A DNA stretch of 64,000 nt from Paraburkholderia sediminicola (GCF_902859805.1 NZ_CADIKC010000002.1:682001-746000), one strand, 5' to 3'. Counted from the first letter of the stretch, positions 52,483 through 62,511 are shown. Notes: generated from the sequence alone by a model not told the origin. Numbers and translations: made by a program.

Positions 52483-52925
52483 CCGACACTGGCGCGCATG
52501 GAGCGCGAGGTTGACTGACTAGCCACGCTGCGCCGAACGCGCCGTTCGAGACACAGCGCGAACCGCGCACCAATCACATTCCATTAGGCGATCGGAGGCG
52601 TTTTCACACGCCTCAGTTCCCAGGTCGCCTTGATCCGTTAGGTCGAAAGCACAACACTCCGAACGCATGCGTATTGCCCTGGTTGCAGCGACACTTTTCG
52701 CACAACACAAACCGTCTATCCGGTTTACAGATGGTATTTGCAATGCTACGCTGAGGCCTCACCTGAATCGTCAGCTCTGGGACCTCCCGGAAAGACACGG
52801 TCGAAGGCAACGGCCAATTGGGCCCAGCCCCATTGAGTTAGCCGATGCCTATTCCCTTACGACCCTCACCCCAAAAGTCAGATTGGGGCGTTTCTGGATC
52901 GTGTTTCCACGAGCGGATGCAGAAG
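52483..52925. other. Intergenic region between TetR gene and pqiA
   Basis: This 443-base stretch has no convincing gene. The short frame 52667-52963 lacks family motifs and a ribosome binding site. A weak hairpin, GAGGCGT (52595-52601) with ACGCCTC (52608-52614), may terminate the TetR transcript. Part of the region must hold the pqiABC promoter, but I see no clear hexamers. Confidence 0.55.
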
Positions 52926-54203
52926 ATGAACAGAGACAACTTGATCGCATGTCACGAATGTGACTTCCTTCAGCGAGAAACGCCGCTCGTTGAGCGCGGC
53001 TCAGCGCAATGTCAACGATGTGGTGCAGCGCTCTACCGATACCGAAACGTGTCGATGTCGCACGACTGGGCACTGGCGTTCACCTTGGCCGCGGCGATCC
53101 TCTTCGCTGTCGCCAATCGCTTTCCGATCTTTGAACTCTGGGTCAATGGGGCCTCTGTCGAGACCACTCTTTTCGGCGCCGCTTCCGCGCTTTACGCAGA
53201 TGGCATGTGGCCCATCGCCGGCCTTGTGTTCGTGACCACGCTTCTGATGCCTTCATTGAACATAGCAGCGGTAATCTATCTTCTCCTGCCGTTGCATACA
53301 GGCGGATTTCCCCACAAACCAGAAATCGTTCTTCGTGTGCTGCGGCACGTTGCGCCATGGGCAATGATCGAGGTGCTGATGGTCGGCATGCTGATCGCGC
53401 TCGTCAAACTCCAGCACATCGCGACAGTCGTACCCGGAGTGGGTGCGTGGGCGTTCGGCGCCGTGATGGTTCTGCTTGCCGCAGCAACTGTTGCGTTTAA
53501 CCCCCGCGATCTATGGGCGCGCATCGACACGTTGCGTCGCGACAGCGGCGTGGCACACGCGCAGAATGCAAGCGTCACAGCAGCAACCGCCGCACGCGCT
53601 GGTCTGTTCGCCTGCCACGATTGCGGCCTGCTCTCAAAGCCGCTTTTCCCCCATGTCCACGCCGGAATCTGCCCACGTTGTGGCGCAGTGCTGCACTTGC
53701 GCAAGCCCAATAGTCTGGTTCGCACGTGGGCGTTCCTGCTTGGCGCCATGATCCTCTACATCCCCGCCGTTCTGCTGCCGGTGATGGTCACCAGCACCTT
53801 GTTTGGCACGCGCTCCGACACGATTCTGAGCGGCGTGGTGTTGCTCTGGACCTCTGGGTCGTGGCTGCTGGCAATCATTGTTTTCATCGCAAGCATCGTG
53901 GTGCCCGTGCTCAAGATTCTTTCGCTAGCCTATCTCGCGTGGAGTACCCAGTTGCGCTCTCCGCGAATTCCCCATCAACGCACGCGTATTTATCGAGTGA
54001 TTGAGTTTGTCGGTCGCTGGTCGATGCTCGATATCTACGTGATCACCATCCTTGTCGCGTTCGTGCAATTCGGTTCGCTCGCAACAATTGACGCAGGTCC
54101 CGGATCGATTGCCTTCGGCGCGGTAGTTGTGCTGACCATGTTCGCGGCGTTGTCATTCGACCCGCGCCTCATCTGGGACGCAATGGAGTCAGAACGTGAA
54201 TGA
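52926..54203 (+). CDS. pqiA: PqiA, paraquat-inducible inner-membrane protein
   Basis: The 425-residue protein has two homologous halves, each starting with a zinc-ribbon-like CxxC pair (C9xxC12 and C29xxC32 first, then FACHDCGLLS with CPRC in the middle) followed by about four membrane helices. This is PqiA, the inner-membrane part of the PqiABC lipid-transport system that links inner and outer membranes. Several in-frame ATGs lie near the start, and 52926 puts the first Cys pair at the usual distance. It overlaps pqiB by eight bases. Confidence 0.9.
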   Translation: MNRDNLIACHECDFLQRETPLVERGSAQCQRCGAALYRYRNVSMSHDWALAFTLAAAILFAVANRFPIFELWVNGASVETTLFGAASALYADGMWPIAGLVFVTTLLMPSLNIAAVIYLLLPLHTGGFPHKPEIVLRVLRHVAPWAMIEVLMVGMLIALVKLQHIATVVPGVGAWAFGAVMVLLAAATVAFNPRDLWARIDTLRRDSGVAHAQNASVTAATAARAGLFACHDCGLLSKPLFPHVHAGICPRCGAVLHLRKPNSLVRTWAFLLGAMILYIPAVLLPVMVTSTLFGTRSDTILSGVVLLWTSGSWLLAIIVFIASIVVPVLKILSLAYLAWSTQLRSPRIPHQRTRIYRVIEFVGRWSMLDIYVITILVAFVQFGSLATIDAGPGSIAFGAVVVLTMFAALSFDPRLIWDAMESERE

Positions 54204-55824
54204 GTTGTCCGGACAGAAAGATGATCAGGATACGTCCGGTTTTCCGAGCGCCGTTGCCGTCAAACATTCGAAGTGGCGCATGCAGCTCGTGTGGCTGGTG
54301 CCCATTGTCGCCGTACTGATCGCCGGTTGGCTGGTCGTGAAGTCCGTCATGCAGACAGGCCCGACCATCACGATCAGGTTTTCCACCGGCGAAGGTATTG
54401 AGGCCGGCAAGACGAAGATCAAGTTCAAGAACGTCGATGTGGGCGTAATCAGGAACGTTGAACTCTCGGACGATCACAAGACGGTGCTGGCAAGCGCCGA
54501 AATGTCCCGCAATGCTTCCAGCATGCTCGTCGACGATACCCGCTTCTGGGTTGTTCGGCCGCGTATATCGGGCGGCACGGTATCGGGCATCGGTACGTTG
54601 TTGTCCGGTTCTCACGTCGGAATGGATATCGGTACATCGCAAAAGGCGCGCCGCGATTTCGTCGGACTCGAGTCACCGCCCGTCCTCGCTTCCGGCGCGC
54701 CGGGGCGAGAGTTCGTGCTTAAAAGTGAAAACCTCGGGTCGCTCGACGTCGGCTCACCGGTGTTCTTCAGAAGGCTTCAGGTTGGCCAGATCGTCTCCTA
54801 CGCACTCGATCCAGAAGGTGCGGGGATGATCGTCCACGTCTTTGTCAATGCGCCTTACGACAAGTACGTGACGAACGACACCCGGTTCTGGCATGCAAGC
54901 GGCGTCGATGTGACCGTGGACACGACGGGCGTGAAGGTGGACACCGAATCATTGGTATCGATCCTGATTGGTGGCCTTGCATTCGAGAGCCCGCCCGATA
55001 CAAAGGGTGCAGTTGAAGCCGACGCCTTGCATCAGTACCCGCTCTTTCTCAATCGAACCGAGGCGATGAAGCGGCATGACTCGATCACCGACAAGTACGT
55101 GCTGAACTTCAAAGAGTCTGTGCGGGGGCTTACCGTGGGAGCACCCATCGACTTTCGCGGGATCGTCATTGGCGAAGTATCGGCGATCAACACACACTTC
55201 GATCCGTCTACGCGGGAATTCAGTATTCCGGTCGAAGTCAACATTTTCCCTGAGCGCCTCATCCCACGCGACGAATGGAAAGACCAGGGTGGTCAAATAT
55301 CCTCCGCGCGAAAGGAATTTGCGGACTACCTGGTCTCAAAGGGGCTGCGAGCACAACTAAGGACGGCAAGCCTGCTGACAGGACAGCTATACATCGCGAT
55401 CGATTTCTTCCCCTCCGCACCGAAAGTGACCATGGACTGGAATAAAAAACCGCCACAACTGCCCACCGTGCCGGGCAATCTGCAGGGGCTTCAGGAATCG
55501 ATCACCGATCTCGTCGCGAAACTGAACCGTATTCCGTTTGAAGGAATAGCCACGGACCTGCGCAAGACATTGGGTGACGCGGACACGCTGTTGAATACGA
55601 TCAATACGGATATCGCACCTGACGCAAAAACGACGATGGCCGCAGCCCGTGAAGCACTCGCGTCTGTCAATCGTACGATGCAAAGCGATTCGCCCTTACA
55701 GCAAAGCACTGCCGACACGATGCGTGAGGTCTCGCGGGCTGCCGCCTCGATTCGTTCGCTTGCGGAATACCTCGAACGTCATCCCGAAGCGCTGATCCGC
55801 GGCAAAACCGAGGACAAGCCATGA
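54196..55824 (+). CDS. pqiB: PqiB, MCE-domain intermembrane lipid-transport protein
   Basis: The 542-residue protein begins at GTG 54196. It has one N-terminal membrane helix (WLVPIVAVLIAGWLVVKSVM; core VPIVAVLIAGWLV) and three MCE (MlaD-type) domains at about 55-150, 170-245 and 300-400, with repeats of IEAGKTKIKFKNVDVGVIR and LTVGAPIDFRGIVIGEVSAI. The C-terminal helical part fits the tunnel-forming segment. It forms a hexameric channel spanning the periplasm to move lipids between membranes. It overlaps both pqiA and pqiC, so the three are translated together. Confidence 0.92.
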   Translation: MNELSGQKDDQDTSGFPSAVAVKHSKWRMQLVWLVPIVAVLIAGWLVVKSVMQTGPTITIRFSTGEGIEAGKTKIKFKNVDVGVIRNVELSDDHKTVLASAEMSRNASSMLVDDTRFWVVRPRISGGTVSGIGTLLSGSHVGMDIGTSQKARRDFVGLESPPVLASGAPGREFVLKSENLGSLDVGSPVFFRRLQVGQIVSYALDPEGAGMIVHVFVNAPYDKYVTNDTRFWHASGVDVTVDTTGVKVDTESLVSILIGGLAFESPPDTKGAVEADALHQYPLFLNRTEAMKRHDSITDKYVLNFKESVRGLTVGAPIDFRGIVIGEVSAINTHFDPSTREFSIPVEVNIFPERLIPRDEWKDQGGQISSARKEFADYLVSKGLRAQLRTASLLTGQLYIAIDFFPSAPKVTMDWNKKPPQLPTVPGNLQGLQESITDLVAKLNRIPFEGIATDLRKTLGDADTLLNTINTDIAPDAKTTMAAAREALASVNRTMQSDSPLQQSTADTMREVSRAAASIRSLAEYLERHPEALIRGKTEDKP

Positions 55825-56408
55825 GCCGACGTTCAGTCTTACCGGTGTCGATGATCGCGCTTGTTCTTGCCGCCGGATGCGCAACGTCGCCGACGCCCGC
55901 GTTCTACACATTGAGCGCAGTCCAGCATATTGAACAGCCGCCAGGTGCGAGTCCGATTGCAATCGCAATTGATCTGGTTACGGTTCCCGAACTGGTCGAT
56001 CGTTCGCAAATAGTTACGAAGCTCGATGCGAATCGCGTCCGTATCGACGAGTTTGCGCGCTGGGCCGATCCGTTGAAGAGTCAGATTCCCCGCGTTCTCG
56101 CCGCGGATCTGGCGGAAATCATTCCGGGGGCGATCGTATCGACTTTTCCACAGCGCGCGAACGACAGCGCCTACCGCGTCATGGTTGACGTGCAAAACTT
56201 CGATTCATGCGCGGATGGTACGGTGATGCTGGTCGCTATCTGGTCGGTGCGCCCTCCAAACGGAGGAAAGCAGATTGCAGGGCGTTCTGTCGTTCATCAG
56301 AATGCCGCCGGGCCAGGTTACGACGGCATGGTCAAAGCACACAGCCGAGCCCTGTTGTCCGTGGCGAAGGATATCGCTGCGGCAACGCAATCGTCTTTGC
56401 GGTTATGA
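55821..56408 (+). CDS. pqiC: PqiC, outer-membrane lipoprotein of the Pqi system
   Basis: The 195-residue protein has a lipoprotein signal with lipobox LAAGC. The body matches the ABC-type transport auxiliary/PqiC family: SPTPAFYTLSAV after the lipobox, VDRSQIVTKLDANRVRIDEF and ARWADPL. It anchors the PqiB channel at the outer membrane. ATGA overlap with pqiB. No further pqi gene follows. Confidence 0.9.
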   Translation: MSRRSVLPVSMIALVLAAGCATSPTPAFYTLSAVQHIEQPPGASPIAIAIDLVTVPELVDRSQIVTKLDANRVRIDEFARWADPLKSQIPRVLAADLAEIIPGAIVSTFPQRANDSAYRVMVDVQNFDSCADGTVMLVAIWSVRPPNGGKQIAGRSVVHQNAAGPGYDGMVKAHSRALLSVAKDIAAATQSSLRL

Positions 56409-56670
56409 AACGCTAGAGGTACGACCGTTCGATTCCCCAACAGCACCCCGTTTGCAGCCTGACAGGAGCGCTAACAACATCTAACGGTACTGCCGGCAGT
56501 CCGCGCTGCCGAGCGGCGCCTCCAGCGCCATTTCCCAAGGCTTATGCAGGCCGGGCGGCCGGTTCCACGCGCGCCTCGCAAGTACCAACAACGGATAACT
56601 CGACTCCTCTCGCTCCCCGGACAAAGATGACGGTACGGCAAAGTCACTTGCCAACGCCAAGGAGAGTGAA

Positions 56671-57375
56671 ATGAGTCAGCACGAAACCGGAAAGCGGGTC
56701 GCGGTACTCGTCTGCGTTGCGGAGCCGCTTTTGCAAGTCGGCGTTCGCGCGGCCCTTGCGGCTGAGCCGGACATGGAGGTCATCGATGCAGACCACGTCC
56801 TGGTCGATCAAAGTATCGACGTCGTGGTCGCGGACAGCTCGACAGCAACCAGATTTGTGCAGGACGGCCTGCGCCTCGATCTGCCCGGACGCCTTCAACT
56901 CGCCCGTATCCTGGTGATCTCCGCCCAGGCCCGCGAGCACGCAGTGCGATGCGCACTGGAGCAGGGCATTCACGGTTTTGTGCTGACCAGGTCTCCGGTA
57001 TGCGATCTCCTCGCGGGCGTCCGGGCGCTTTCGCGCGGCGGCAACTACCTTTGCCCAGCGGTGGCGCGGCTTTTGACCCAGATTTCCCAGCGTGACATGT
57101 TGACAAGCCGTGAAGACGAGGTTCTTCGGCTACTGACCATGGGCCTGTGCAACAAATCAATCGCACGCGACCTGGAGATCGCGGTCGGGACCGTGAAGAC
57201 CCACGTCAAGTCGATCATGTCCAAGCTGGACGCCAGTTGCCGAACCGAGGCGGCGCGCATCGCAACGGAGCGCGGACTCATCGAGATGCCGGACACCGCG
57301 TCGGGGCGAGTGAAACCGCCCTCCTACACGACGGCGTGGCTGCGCCCTGCTTTGCCCCAGGCGAGCTACGCCTGA
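56671..57375 (+). CDS. NarL/LuxR-type response regulator with altered receiver
   Basis: The 234-residue protein has an N-terminal receiver-like domain and a C-terminal LuxR helix-turn-helix (LTSREDEVLRLLTMGLCNKS and IAVGTVKTHVKSIMSKL). The phospho-acceptor position Asp55 (VVVAD) is present. The conserved acidic pair near residue 18 is reduced to one Glu, and the invariant Lys near FVLTRSP is replaced. It may therefore respond to phosphorylation poorly, or to another input. GGAG supports ATG 56671. No sensor kinase gene is nearby. It converges on the third winged-helix/NTPase regulator. Confidence 0.85.
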   Translation: MSQHETGKRVAVLVCVAEPLLQVGVRAALAAEPDMEVIDADHVLVDQSIDVVVADSSTATRFVQDGLRLDLPGRLQLARILVISAQAREHAVRCALEQGIHGFVLTRSPVCDLLAGVRALSRGGNYLCPAVARLLTQISQRDMLTSREDEVLRLLTMGLCNKSIARDLEIAVGTVKTHVKSIMSKLDASCRTEAARIATERGLIEMPDTASGRVKPPSYTTAWLRPALPQASYA

Positions 57376-57433
57376 TCCCACATTCGCGGGCCAACGTCAA
57401 AGCAGCCTTTATGTCGTAAAGACGAAAATTTTG

Positions 57434-60262
57434 TCAGGAGACTTGACCAAGAAAACTGCGCGCCAGCGAGAGATCCAGGGACGTTTCGTCACCGGCGTCC
57501 TCGACGAGCGGGCGAAGCAGGCGCTGGGCGTCAGCGTTCCGGCCGGCGCCAATCAGGTGCTGAGCAAGTGCAACTGCCGCCCGAACCTGAGCCGACTTCA
57601 CCCCTTGTGAACGTGCAAGTTCGATCGCTGCGAGGTAGCTTTTCTCCGACTGCTCCGGCTGACCCGCAGCCGCACAGCAGTATCCTCGCGCAAACAGGAG
57701 ATCCGGCATGCGAAGGAAATCGCCACAACGCCGAATGAGTGCCTCGACCTCATCACACGTTTCCAGCGCAGCAGCGTGCAACGACATGTCGGAAAGCCCG
57801 ATAGCCATCGTGGCCAGCGAGACGCTGGTCACCATCTCATATCGGCACTCGTGGAGTATTTCGACCGAGCTTCGAATGAGTTCGACGCCTTCAGCCGGGT
57901 GTCCTCCGGCAATCAGCAATTGTCCACGCTCCATATTTGCCGAGGTGGAATACGGCGTAAGCGAGTGTTGCCTCGCAACCTGTTCTATCGTCTCGACGAT
58001 TTCCTGCTGACGCGCGAGATTTCGGGCGTGGGAATGCACTGAACCGGCCCAGATGAGTGCGATGCAATAGGTTACCGCGTGGCCTGATTCACGCGCCTTT
58101 GCAATGGTCTCGTCGGCGACGGCGATTGCCTTGGCGTAATGCCCAGTGAACCACAAACTGCGTGCCCGGCCACACAACGCGCGGAGGTGGAAGTCGAAGC
58201 CGAGCTTGGACCTCGTACTGGACGATGCCACTGAGCTTCGGGCGAGCGAACGCTCGAAATAATGCATGGCCTCTTCGACATTGCCGACGAGATGCAGCGC
58301 CACGCCCGTGAGAGAATCGACAATGGCTTGCGACTCCGTGTCGTTCACCTCGAGCAAAAGCGAGCGTGTTTTCCGGGCAATCGAAAGTGCATCGGTATAG
58401 CGCCCATGCCGATGCAACAGAACCGCATAGCCGTTGAGCAGGTGCAGCGTGCTTCGGAAATCGCCCAACTGTTCGGCTACCTCGATGCTTCGGCGATACG
58501 CCGTTTCGGCTTCATCGCCACCTTTCGAAAACATCAGCGATTGGCCAAGTGAGCCCTGCAGTCGCATTTCAAAGTACGAGCCGGCAAATTCCGCCGGCAT
58601 CTGCGAGAGAGCGGTTTGCGCCCAACGAGAGCACTCAGCCACGTTCGACAGCTGGAGCAGCAGAGGGCACAGCGCGGCCGCAAGCCTGACAGCGTCTGAA
58701 GTATGCTCATTGTTGCGGAAATACCATTCGAGCGCTGCGCGCAGGTTGGCTAACTCCAACGCTACGACGTCGAGCGCCTCCTTGCCCAGGTTCACGGACG
58801 CATACTGCTGCACCCAGGCACCGAAGTGATCTGCAAAGCGCCGCGAGACGGATGCTTCTTCGCCGGAGTCACATAGCTTCTTCCAGCAGTAGGACTTCGT
58901 TGTATCCAGCATTCCATACCGAAGCGTCGCTTCCCCTGCATCGACCGTGACCAGCGATTTCGACACGAGACACGCGATCAGTTCGATAGCAAGCGACTTT
59001 TCATAGTCGAAGCAGCAGACCTCGACGGCTGCGTCGAGCGAAAAGCGTCCCGCGAAAACCGAGAGCCTTTGCAGAATATGCTTCTCGTCGTCTGAAAGGA
59101 GGTTGAAGCTCCAGTCGAGCGTTGCACGTAGTGTCTGGTGACGCGGAACGACGGTGCGCCTTCCGTGCCACATCAGCCTCACACTTGCATCGAAGTGCGA
59201 CGTGATTGCCTTGAGGCCCAAAGCCTCGATACGGCCGGCTGCCAATTCGATGGCAAGCGCGATGCCGTCCAACTGCCGGCAAAGCTGCGAAGCCAATGAA
59301 GCATCGCTATCCTTGAGTTCAAAGCCCGAAAGACTGGCGGCAGCGCGATCCACGAACAACCTGACCGCCGGGAATGCAAGCGCTGCTTCGGCGGTCGTTC
59401 CTTCGCCTTCATGGGGAAAAGCCAACGGCTGCAACCGATAGACAAACTCACCCTCGGCACGCAAGGGCTCGCGGCTGGTGGCGAGAATGTGGACCTTCGG
59501 GCAGGTACGGACCAGCACCTCGGCAAGCTCCGCTGCCGCAGCGATGACATGCTCGCAGCAATCCAGAACGATGAGCGTATTGCGCTCGGCCAGATGAGTT
59601 GCCAGCGCCGACAGGTCGTCCAGGCGATTCTGAAGTCCAACTACGCCTGCTACGGATGAGCGCACAAGTCCGGCGTCCGAGGCTACCGACAGATCGACAA
59701 AGTGCACGTCACCGTTGAATTGTCCCGCTGCCGAATTGGTGGACGCTATGGCTACGGTGGTTTTGCCAATGCCGCCTGGGCCGACGATCGAGACAAGGCG
59801 CCGTTGCTGAAGGCTCGCGACGAGCACCTCGACCTCCTCATCGCGTCCGACTATGGGCGTTGCCGGAGCCGGCAGAGACTTGACCGCGCCGGCAGAAGTC
59901 GGATTGGCGGCTCTGTCGAGCTCATGGCGTTCGACGATGGCAACGAACGTGTAGCCCTTGCTGGCTGTATTGACGATATAGCGGCTGCCGCCTTCCCCTT
60001 CCCCAAGCGCCTTGCGGATGGCAACGATGTGAAAGCGCAGGCTTCCCTCCTCCACGACCACGTTGGGCCAGACCCGGGAAAGCAGGTCCTTCTTGCTGAC
60101 CGCAAACCCGGCGGATTCGACAAGTGCGATCAGTATGTCGAGAGCCCGTCCGCCGAGCCGGACCGGCAAACCATCGCGCTCCAGGAGGCGCTCCGAGGGG
60201 GACAAAGTGAACGGGCCAAAGGAGGCTCGCCATGCGGTGCCCTGTTCTGCTTTCTTTTGCAT
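57434..60262 (-). CDS. Winged-helix regulator with NTPase and helical-repeat domains (third of three)
   Basis: From ATG 60262 the protein is 942 residues. The winged helix (about 14-112) ends VNTASKGYTFVAI. Walker A GPGGIGKT is at 161-168, and LIVLDCCEHV and ATSREPLR follow as in its two relatives in this window. The remaining 500 residues are alpha-helical and suit TPR-type repeats. AGGA nine bases before the ATG favours this start over an upstream ATG at 60298. It is convergent with the NarL-type regulator. Target genes are unknown; the three paralogues differ in linker length and are far apart, so they are not a recent tandem duplication. Confidence 0.88.
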   Translation of the reverse strand: MQKKAEQGTAWRASFGPFTLSPSERLLERDGLPVRLGGRALDILIALVESAGFAVSKKDLLSRVWPNVVVEEGSLRFHIVAIRKALGEGEGGSRYIVNTASKGYTFVAIVERHELDRAANPTSAGAVKSLPAPATPIVGRDEEVEVLVASLQQRRLVSIVGPGGIGKTTVAIASTNSAAGQFNGDVHFVDLSVASDAGLVRSSVAGVVGLQNRLDDLSALATHLAERNTLIVLDCCEHVIAAAAELAEVLVRTCPKVHILATSREPLRAEGEFVYRLQPLAFPHEGEGTTAEAALAFPAVRLFVDRAAASLSGFELKDSDASLASQLCRQLDGIALAIELAAGRIEALGLKAITSHFDASVRLMWHGRRTVVPRHQTLRATLDWSFNLLSDDEKHILQRLSVFAGRFSLDAAVEVCCFDYEKSLAIELIACLVSKSLVTVDAGEATLRYGMLDTTKSYCWKKLCDSGEEASVSRRFADHFGAWVQQYASVNLGKEALDVVALELANLRAALEWYFRNNEHTSDAVRLAAALCPLLLQLSNVAECSRWAQTALSQMPAEFAGSYFEMRLQGSLGQSLMFSKGGDEAETAYRRSIEVAEQLGDFRSTLHLLNGYAVLLHRHGRYTDALSIARKTRSLLLEVNDTESQAIVDSLTGVALHLVGNVEEAMHYFERSLARSSVASSSTRSKLGFDFHLRALCGRARSLWFTGHYAKAIAVADETIAKARESGHAVTYCIALIWAGSVHSHARNLARQQEIVETIEQVARQHSLTPYSTSANMERGQLLIAGGHPAEGVELIRSSVEILHECRYEMVTSVSLATMAIGLSDMSLHAAALETCDEVEALIRRCGDFLRMPDLLFARGYCCAAAGQPEQSEKSYLAAIELARSQGVKSAQVRAAVALAQHLIGAGRNADAQRLLRPLVEDAGDETSLDLSLARSFLGQVS

Positions 60263-60864
60263 TGCAGCAAGTCCTCTATCCCCGGGCCCGATCCCCAAGG
60301 TTTGTTCGCGTTTTGATGACTAACTTCGTCCCTCTTCCACGAATCCCAAGTACGCGTTCCCCGCCAGGTCGAATCTTATGCGCAAGGTCTTCAGGCCGCA
60401 GATGATATTGCGCTTCATCGCGTTTATGTAAAAGCTCGCAAAAAGTGGATAAACGCTCTATGCCCGGCAAGCAAAATCCGGATAACAATAATGCCCTCGC
60501 CGTCGATGAAGGCGATTCGGGCGCGCATACAGATCTTATCTACTTCCATATAGTCAGTAGACGAAATAGCGAAGATGGTGGGATACGGACGGATATTGCG
60601 CAGCTACGCCATCGGGATATCCCCGTATTGGCGACGGTATGGCGCGTTTAGCGTACGAAAACTCATGCCTCGCTGCCAGAGCGAGATGTCCGTTTGCCAG
60701 GCGCTACAAGGATATCGAGGTTTGCTGTGCGGATTTTGTGGCCGACGCACAGTGCCTTCGAAATAGCCGGTGAGGCTGGAAAGATCGTATGAGGAGCTGC
60801 GTGATCTGCCCGTCGAGATCTTTGCGGGCAGCCCGGCAGTGCAAGGTCGCAACCGGCCGTAAGA
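60263..60864. other. Gene-poor region upstream of the third regulator
   Basis: In about 600 bases I see no gene I can defend. Short frames on both strands lack ribosome binding sites and motifs. A 30-codon plus-strand frame (60770-60862) reads RLERSYEELRDLPVEIFAG, which looks protein-like, but it is preceded by stops and I cannot assign it. The region may hold decayed coding sequence together with the promoter of the regulator. Confidence 0.5.
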
Positions 60865-61281
60865 CTAGCTACCGGCAATTCTGACGTCAGGTTCCGTCTC
60901 TCCTGGACGCGTCACTAAAACAATGAGCCGGACGATTTTTTCGTCGAAAAATGAAAAGATAAAATTCAGTATCAACGGGGACGGCAATCCCGTTTTATCG
61001 AAATCGCCGCCCACTTCCGCCGAAAGAATGAGATCGCCAAAATGCAATCGTGCCTCGATCACGTCCATGCAGAAGCGTTCTCCGGCAATCTCGCGGCGTA
61101 TCCAATCAGCGATCGCGTCCTTTCCCCAGAAATCGCGTAACTGGTCATTCACATGCGCATCCTGGGCGAAGAGGTCGATCAGACGATCAGCGTCGAAGTC
61201 GTTGACTGCATCCACAAAAGAAATGCCGATATCACCGGCAATTTCTCGCCAGGCCTTTGAACGTTTGTTCAATTGGACCAT
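60865..61281 (-). CDS. SnoaL/NTF2-like protein
   Basis: The 138-residue protein has the cone-shaped SnoaL-like fold pattern: ISFVDAVNDFDADRLIDLFAQDAHVND near the start (core FVDAVNDFDADRLIDLFA), WGKDAIADWIRREI, and a closing VRLIVLVTRPG. Such proteins are isomerases, cyclases or ligand-binding domains, and the active-site residues vary too much for a call. It is divergent from the AraC regulator gene, 208 bases away, and may be its target. Confidence 0.8.
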   Translation of the reverse strand: MVQLNKRSKAWREIAGDIGISFVDAVNDFDADRLIDLFAQDAHVNDQLRDFWGKDAIADWIRREIAGERFCMDVIEARLHFGDLILSAEVGGDFDKTGLPSPLILNFIFSFFDEKIVRLIVLVTRPGETEPDVRIAGS

Positions 61282-61489
61282 GATTTACCCCACTGCTTGC
61301 AGTTCCATCAAGATTCAAGACTATCAAATCCTGCGCGCTGAGTTGTTAGACCTTGTTAGCGTTCAGCCCAGTTGGTCGTGACGTCGCTGTATGATCCAGG
61401 TAGGAGCCTTGCGCCCAACTATTGGACTAACGGGTGAGCGCCCTAACTGGGCGGATGCATCCTGGAGTTCGAATCTCAGCGGAGCAAAC

Positions 61490-62506
61490 ATGGCCTTGTC
61501 CCCCAAGACCGACTTACTCGAGACGCTGCACCGGAACTGTCTTTTCACCTCCGACAAGCACGTGGATGCGCACGACTACGTCACACGGGAATTGGCCGAG
61601 CACGTGCTGCGCTGGAAGCAAGGCACACCGGATACGGCATTTTTCAAGGGGGAATTGAATCAACTGAAGATATTCGAGTTGCGGTATGGCGCCGAAGTAG
61701 AGGTGACGCCGCGCCCGTTCGACGGCTTCACCCTGCTGCACACCTCACTCTCCGGGTCCGCGGAATTCGAGAGCGACGGGCACGTCATGAACGCTTCCGA
61801 AGGCCGCACGGCAATGCTCGCACCCAGGAAGCGCATCCGGCTTCGCTGGATGCCTGGCACACGGCAGTTGATCGTCCGGATTCCCGATTCGCTGATCCAG
61901 CAGGTTTCCGGAAAAGTGGAAGGCGAGAAGGCCAGCCTCATGCCTGGCCTTCTCCTCCCGCACCACCTTGGCTCGCAATGGGACCTGCTAGTTCAGTCCT
62001 TGCTCAACGTCTCGTCGATGTCCGGCGACCCTGAAATACGGGCGGAATGGCGCGATCACTTCGAACGTAATCTGGCGCTGTTCCTGTTTGTCCATCAGCT
62101 CCCACTCTCCGCGCCGCGGGCACTCCTCCTACCTACTGACTCCCGCAACACGCAGAGCGATTCCGGAGCGCCCAACGGCGGCATCCGGCAGATGGACGCC
62201 ATGCTTGCATATATCGAATCGCGGCTTCACGCGCCGATATCGCTGGAAGATCTGGCACGCGTGGCCGGCGTGAGTTTTCGTACGCTCAACGCAATGTGTC
62301 ATCGCTATTACGGCGTGACGCCCATGGAGTTGCTGCGCAACATGCGCCTCGATGCTGTCCGGGGTCGCTTGCTGCTCGACCCGACAGCGAGCGTTACGGA
62401 CACCGCACTGATGTTCGGCTTCGGGCATCTCGGGCGTTTTTCGGCCTACTATTTCGCGCGATTCAATGAGTTGCCGCGTGAAACGCAGAAAAAGCGGCAA
62501 CGCTGA
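61490..62506 (+). CDS. AraC-family transcriptional regulator
   Basis: From ATG 61490, with GGAG five bases upstream, the product is 338 residues. The N-terminal 200 residues form a cupin-like ligand domain of the AraC-binding-like type, including PRPFDGFTLLHTSLSGSAEF (core FTLLHTSLSG). The C-terminal 100 residues hold two helix-turn-helix units, ISLEDLARVAGVSFRTLNAM and VTDTALMFGFGHLGRFSAYY. The region from 61391 to 61489 is open but lacks a ribosome binding site. It is divergent from the SnoaL-like gene. Its ligand is not known. I see no feature that would mark it as an HrpB/HrpX-type activator. Confidence 0.88.
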   Translation: MALSPKTDLLETLHRNCLFTSDKHVDAHDYVTRELAEHVLRWKQGTPDTAFFKGELNQLKIFELRYGAEVEVTPRPFDGFTLLHTSLSGSAEFESDGHVMNASEGRTAMLAPRKRIRLRWMPGTRQLIVRIPDSLIQQVSGKVEGEKASLMPGLLLPHHLGSQWDLLVQSLLNVSSMSGDPEIRAEWRDHFERNLALFLFVHQLPLSAPRALLLPTDSRNTQSDSGAPNGGIRQMDAMLAYIESRLHAPISLEDLARVAGVSFRTLNAMCHRYYGVTPMELLRNMRLDAVRGRLLLDPTASVTDTALMFGFGHLGRFSAYYFARFNELPRETQKKRQR

Positions 62507-62511
62507 ACGCA

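Noticed and set aside
52667..52963. Possible 98-codon gene between TetR and pqiA
   Set aside because: No ribosome binding site or family motif, and it overlaps the start of pqiA.
61395..61489. A tRNA-like 3' half (GAGTTCGAATCTC) before the AraC gene
   Set aside because: The T-loop sequence TTCGAAT is present, but the stem pairs only at three of five positions, and no acceptor stem, D-arm or anticodon arm can be folded around it.
61490..62506. AraC regulator as the HrpB-type activator for the PIP boxes
   Set aside because: It lies far away beside a SnoaL-like gene, has an AraC-binding-like N-terminal domain and shows no feature linking it to secretion genes. It is not excluded, but unsupported.
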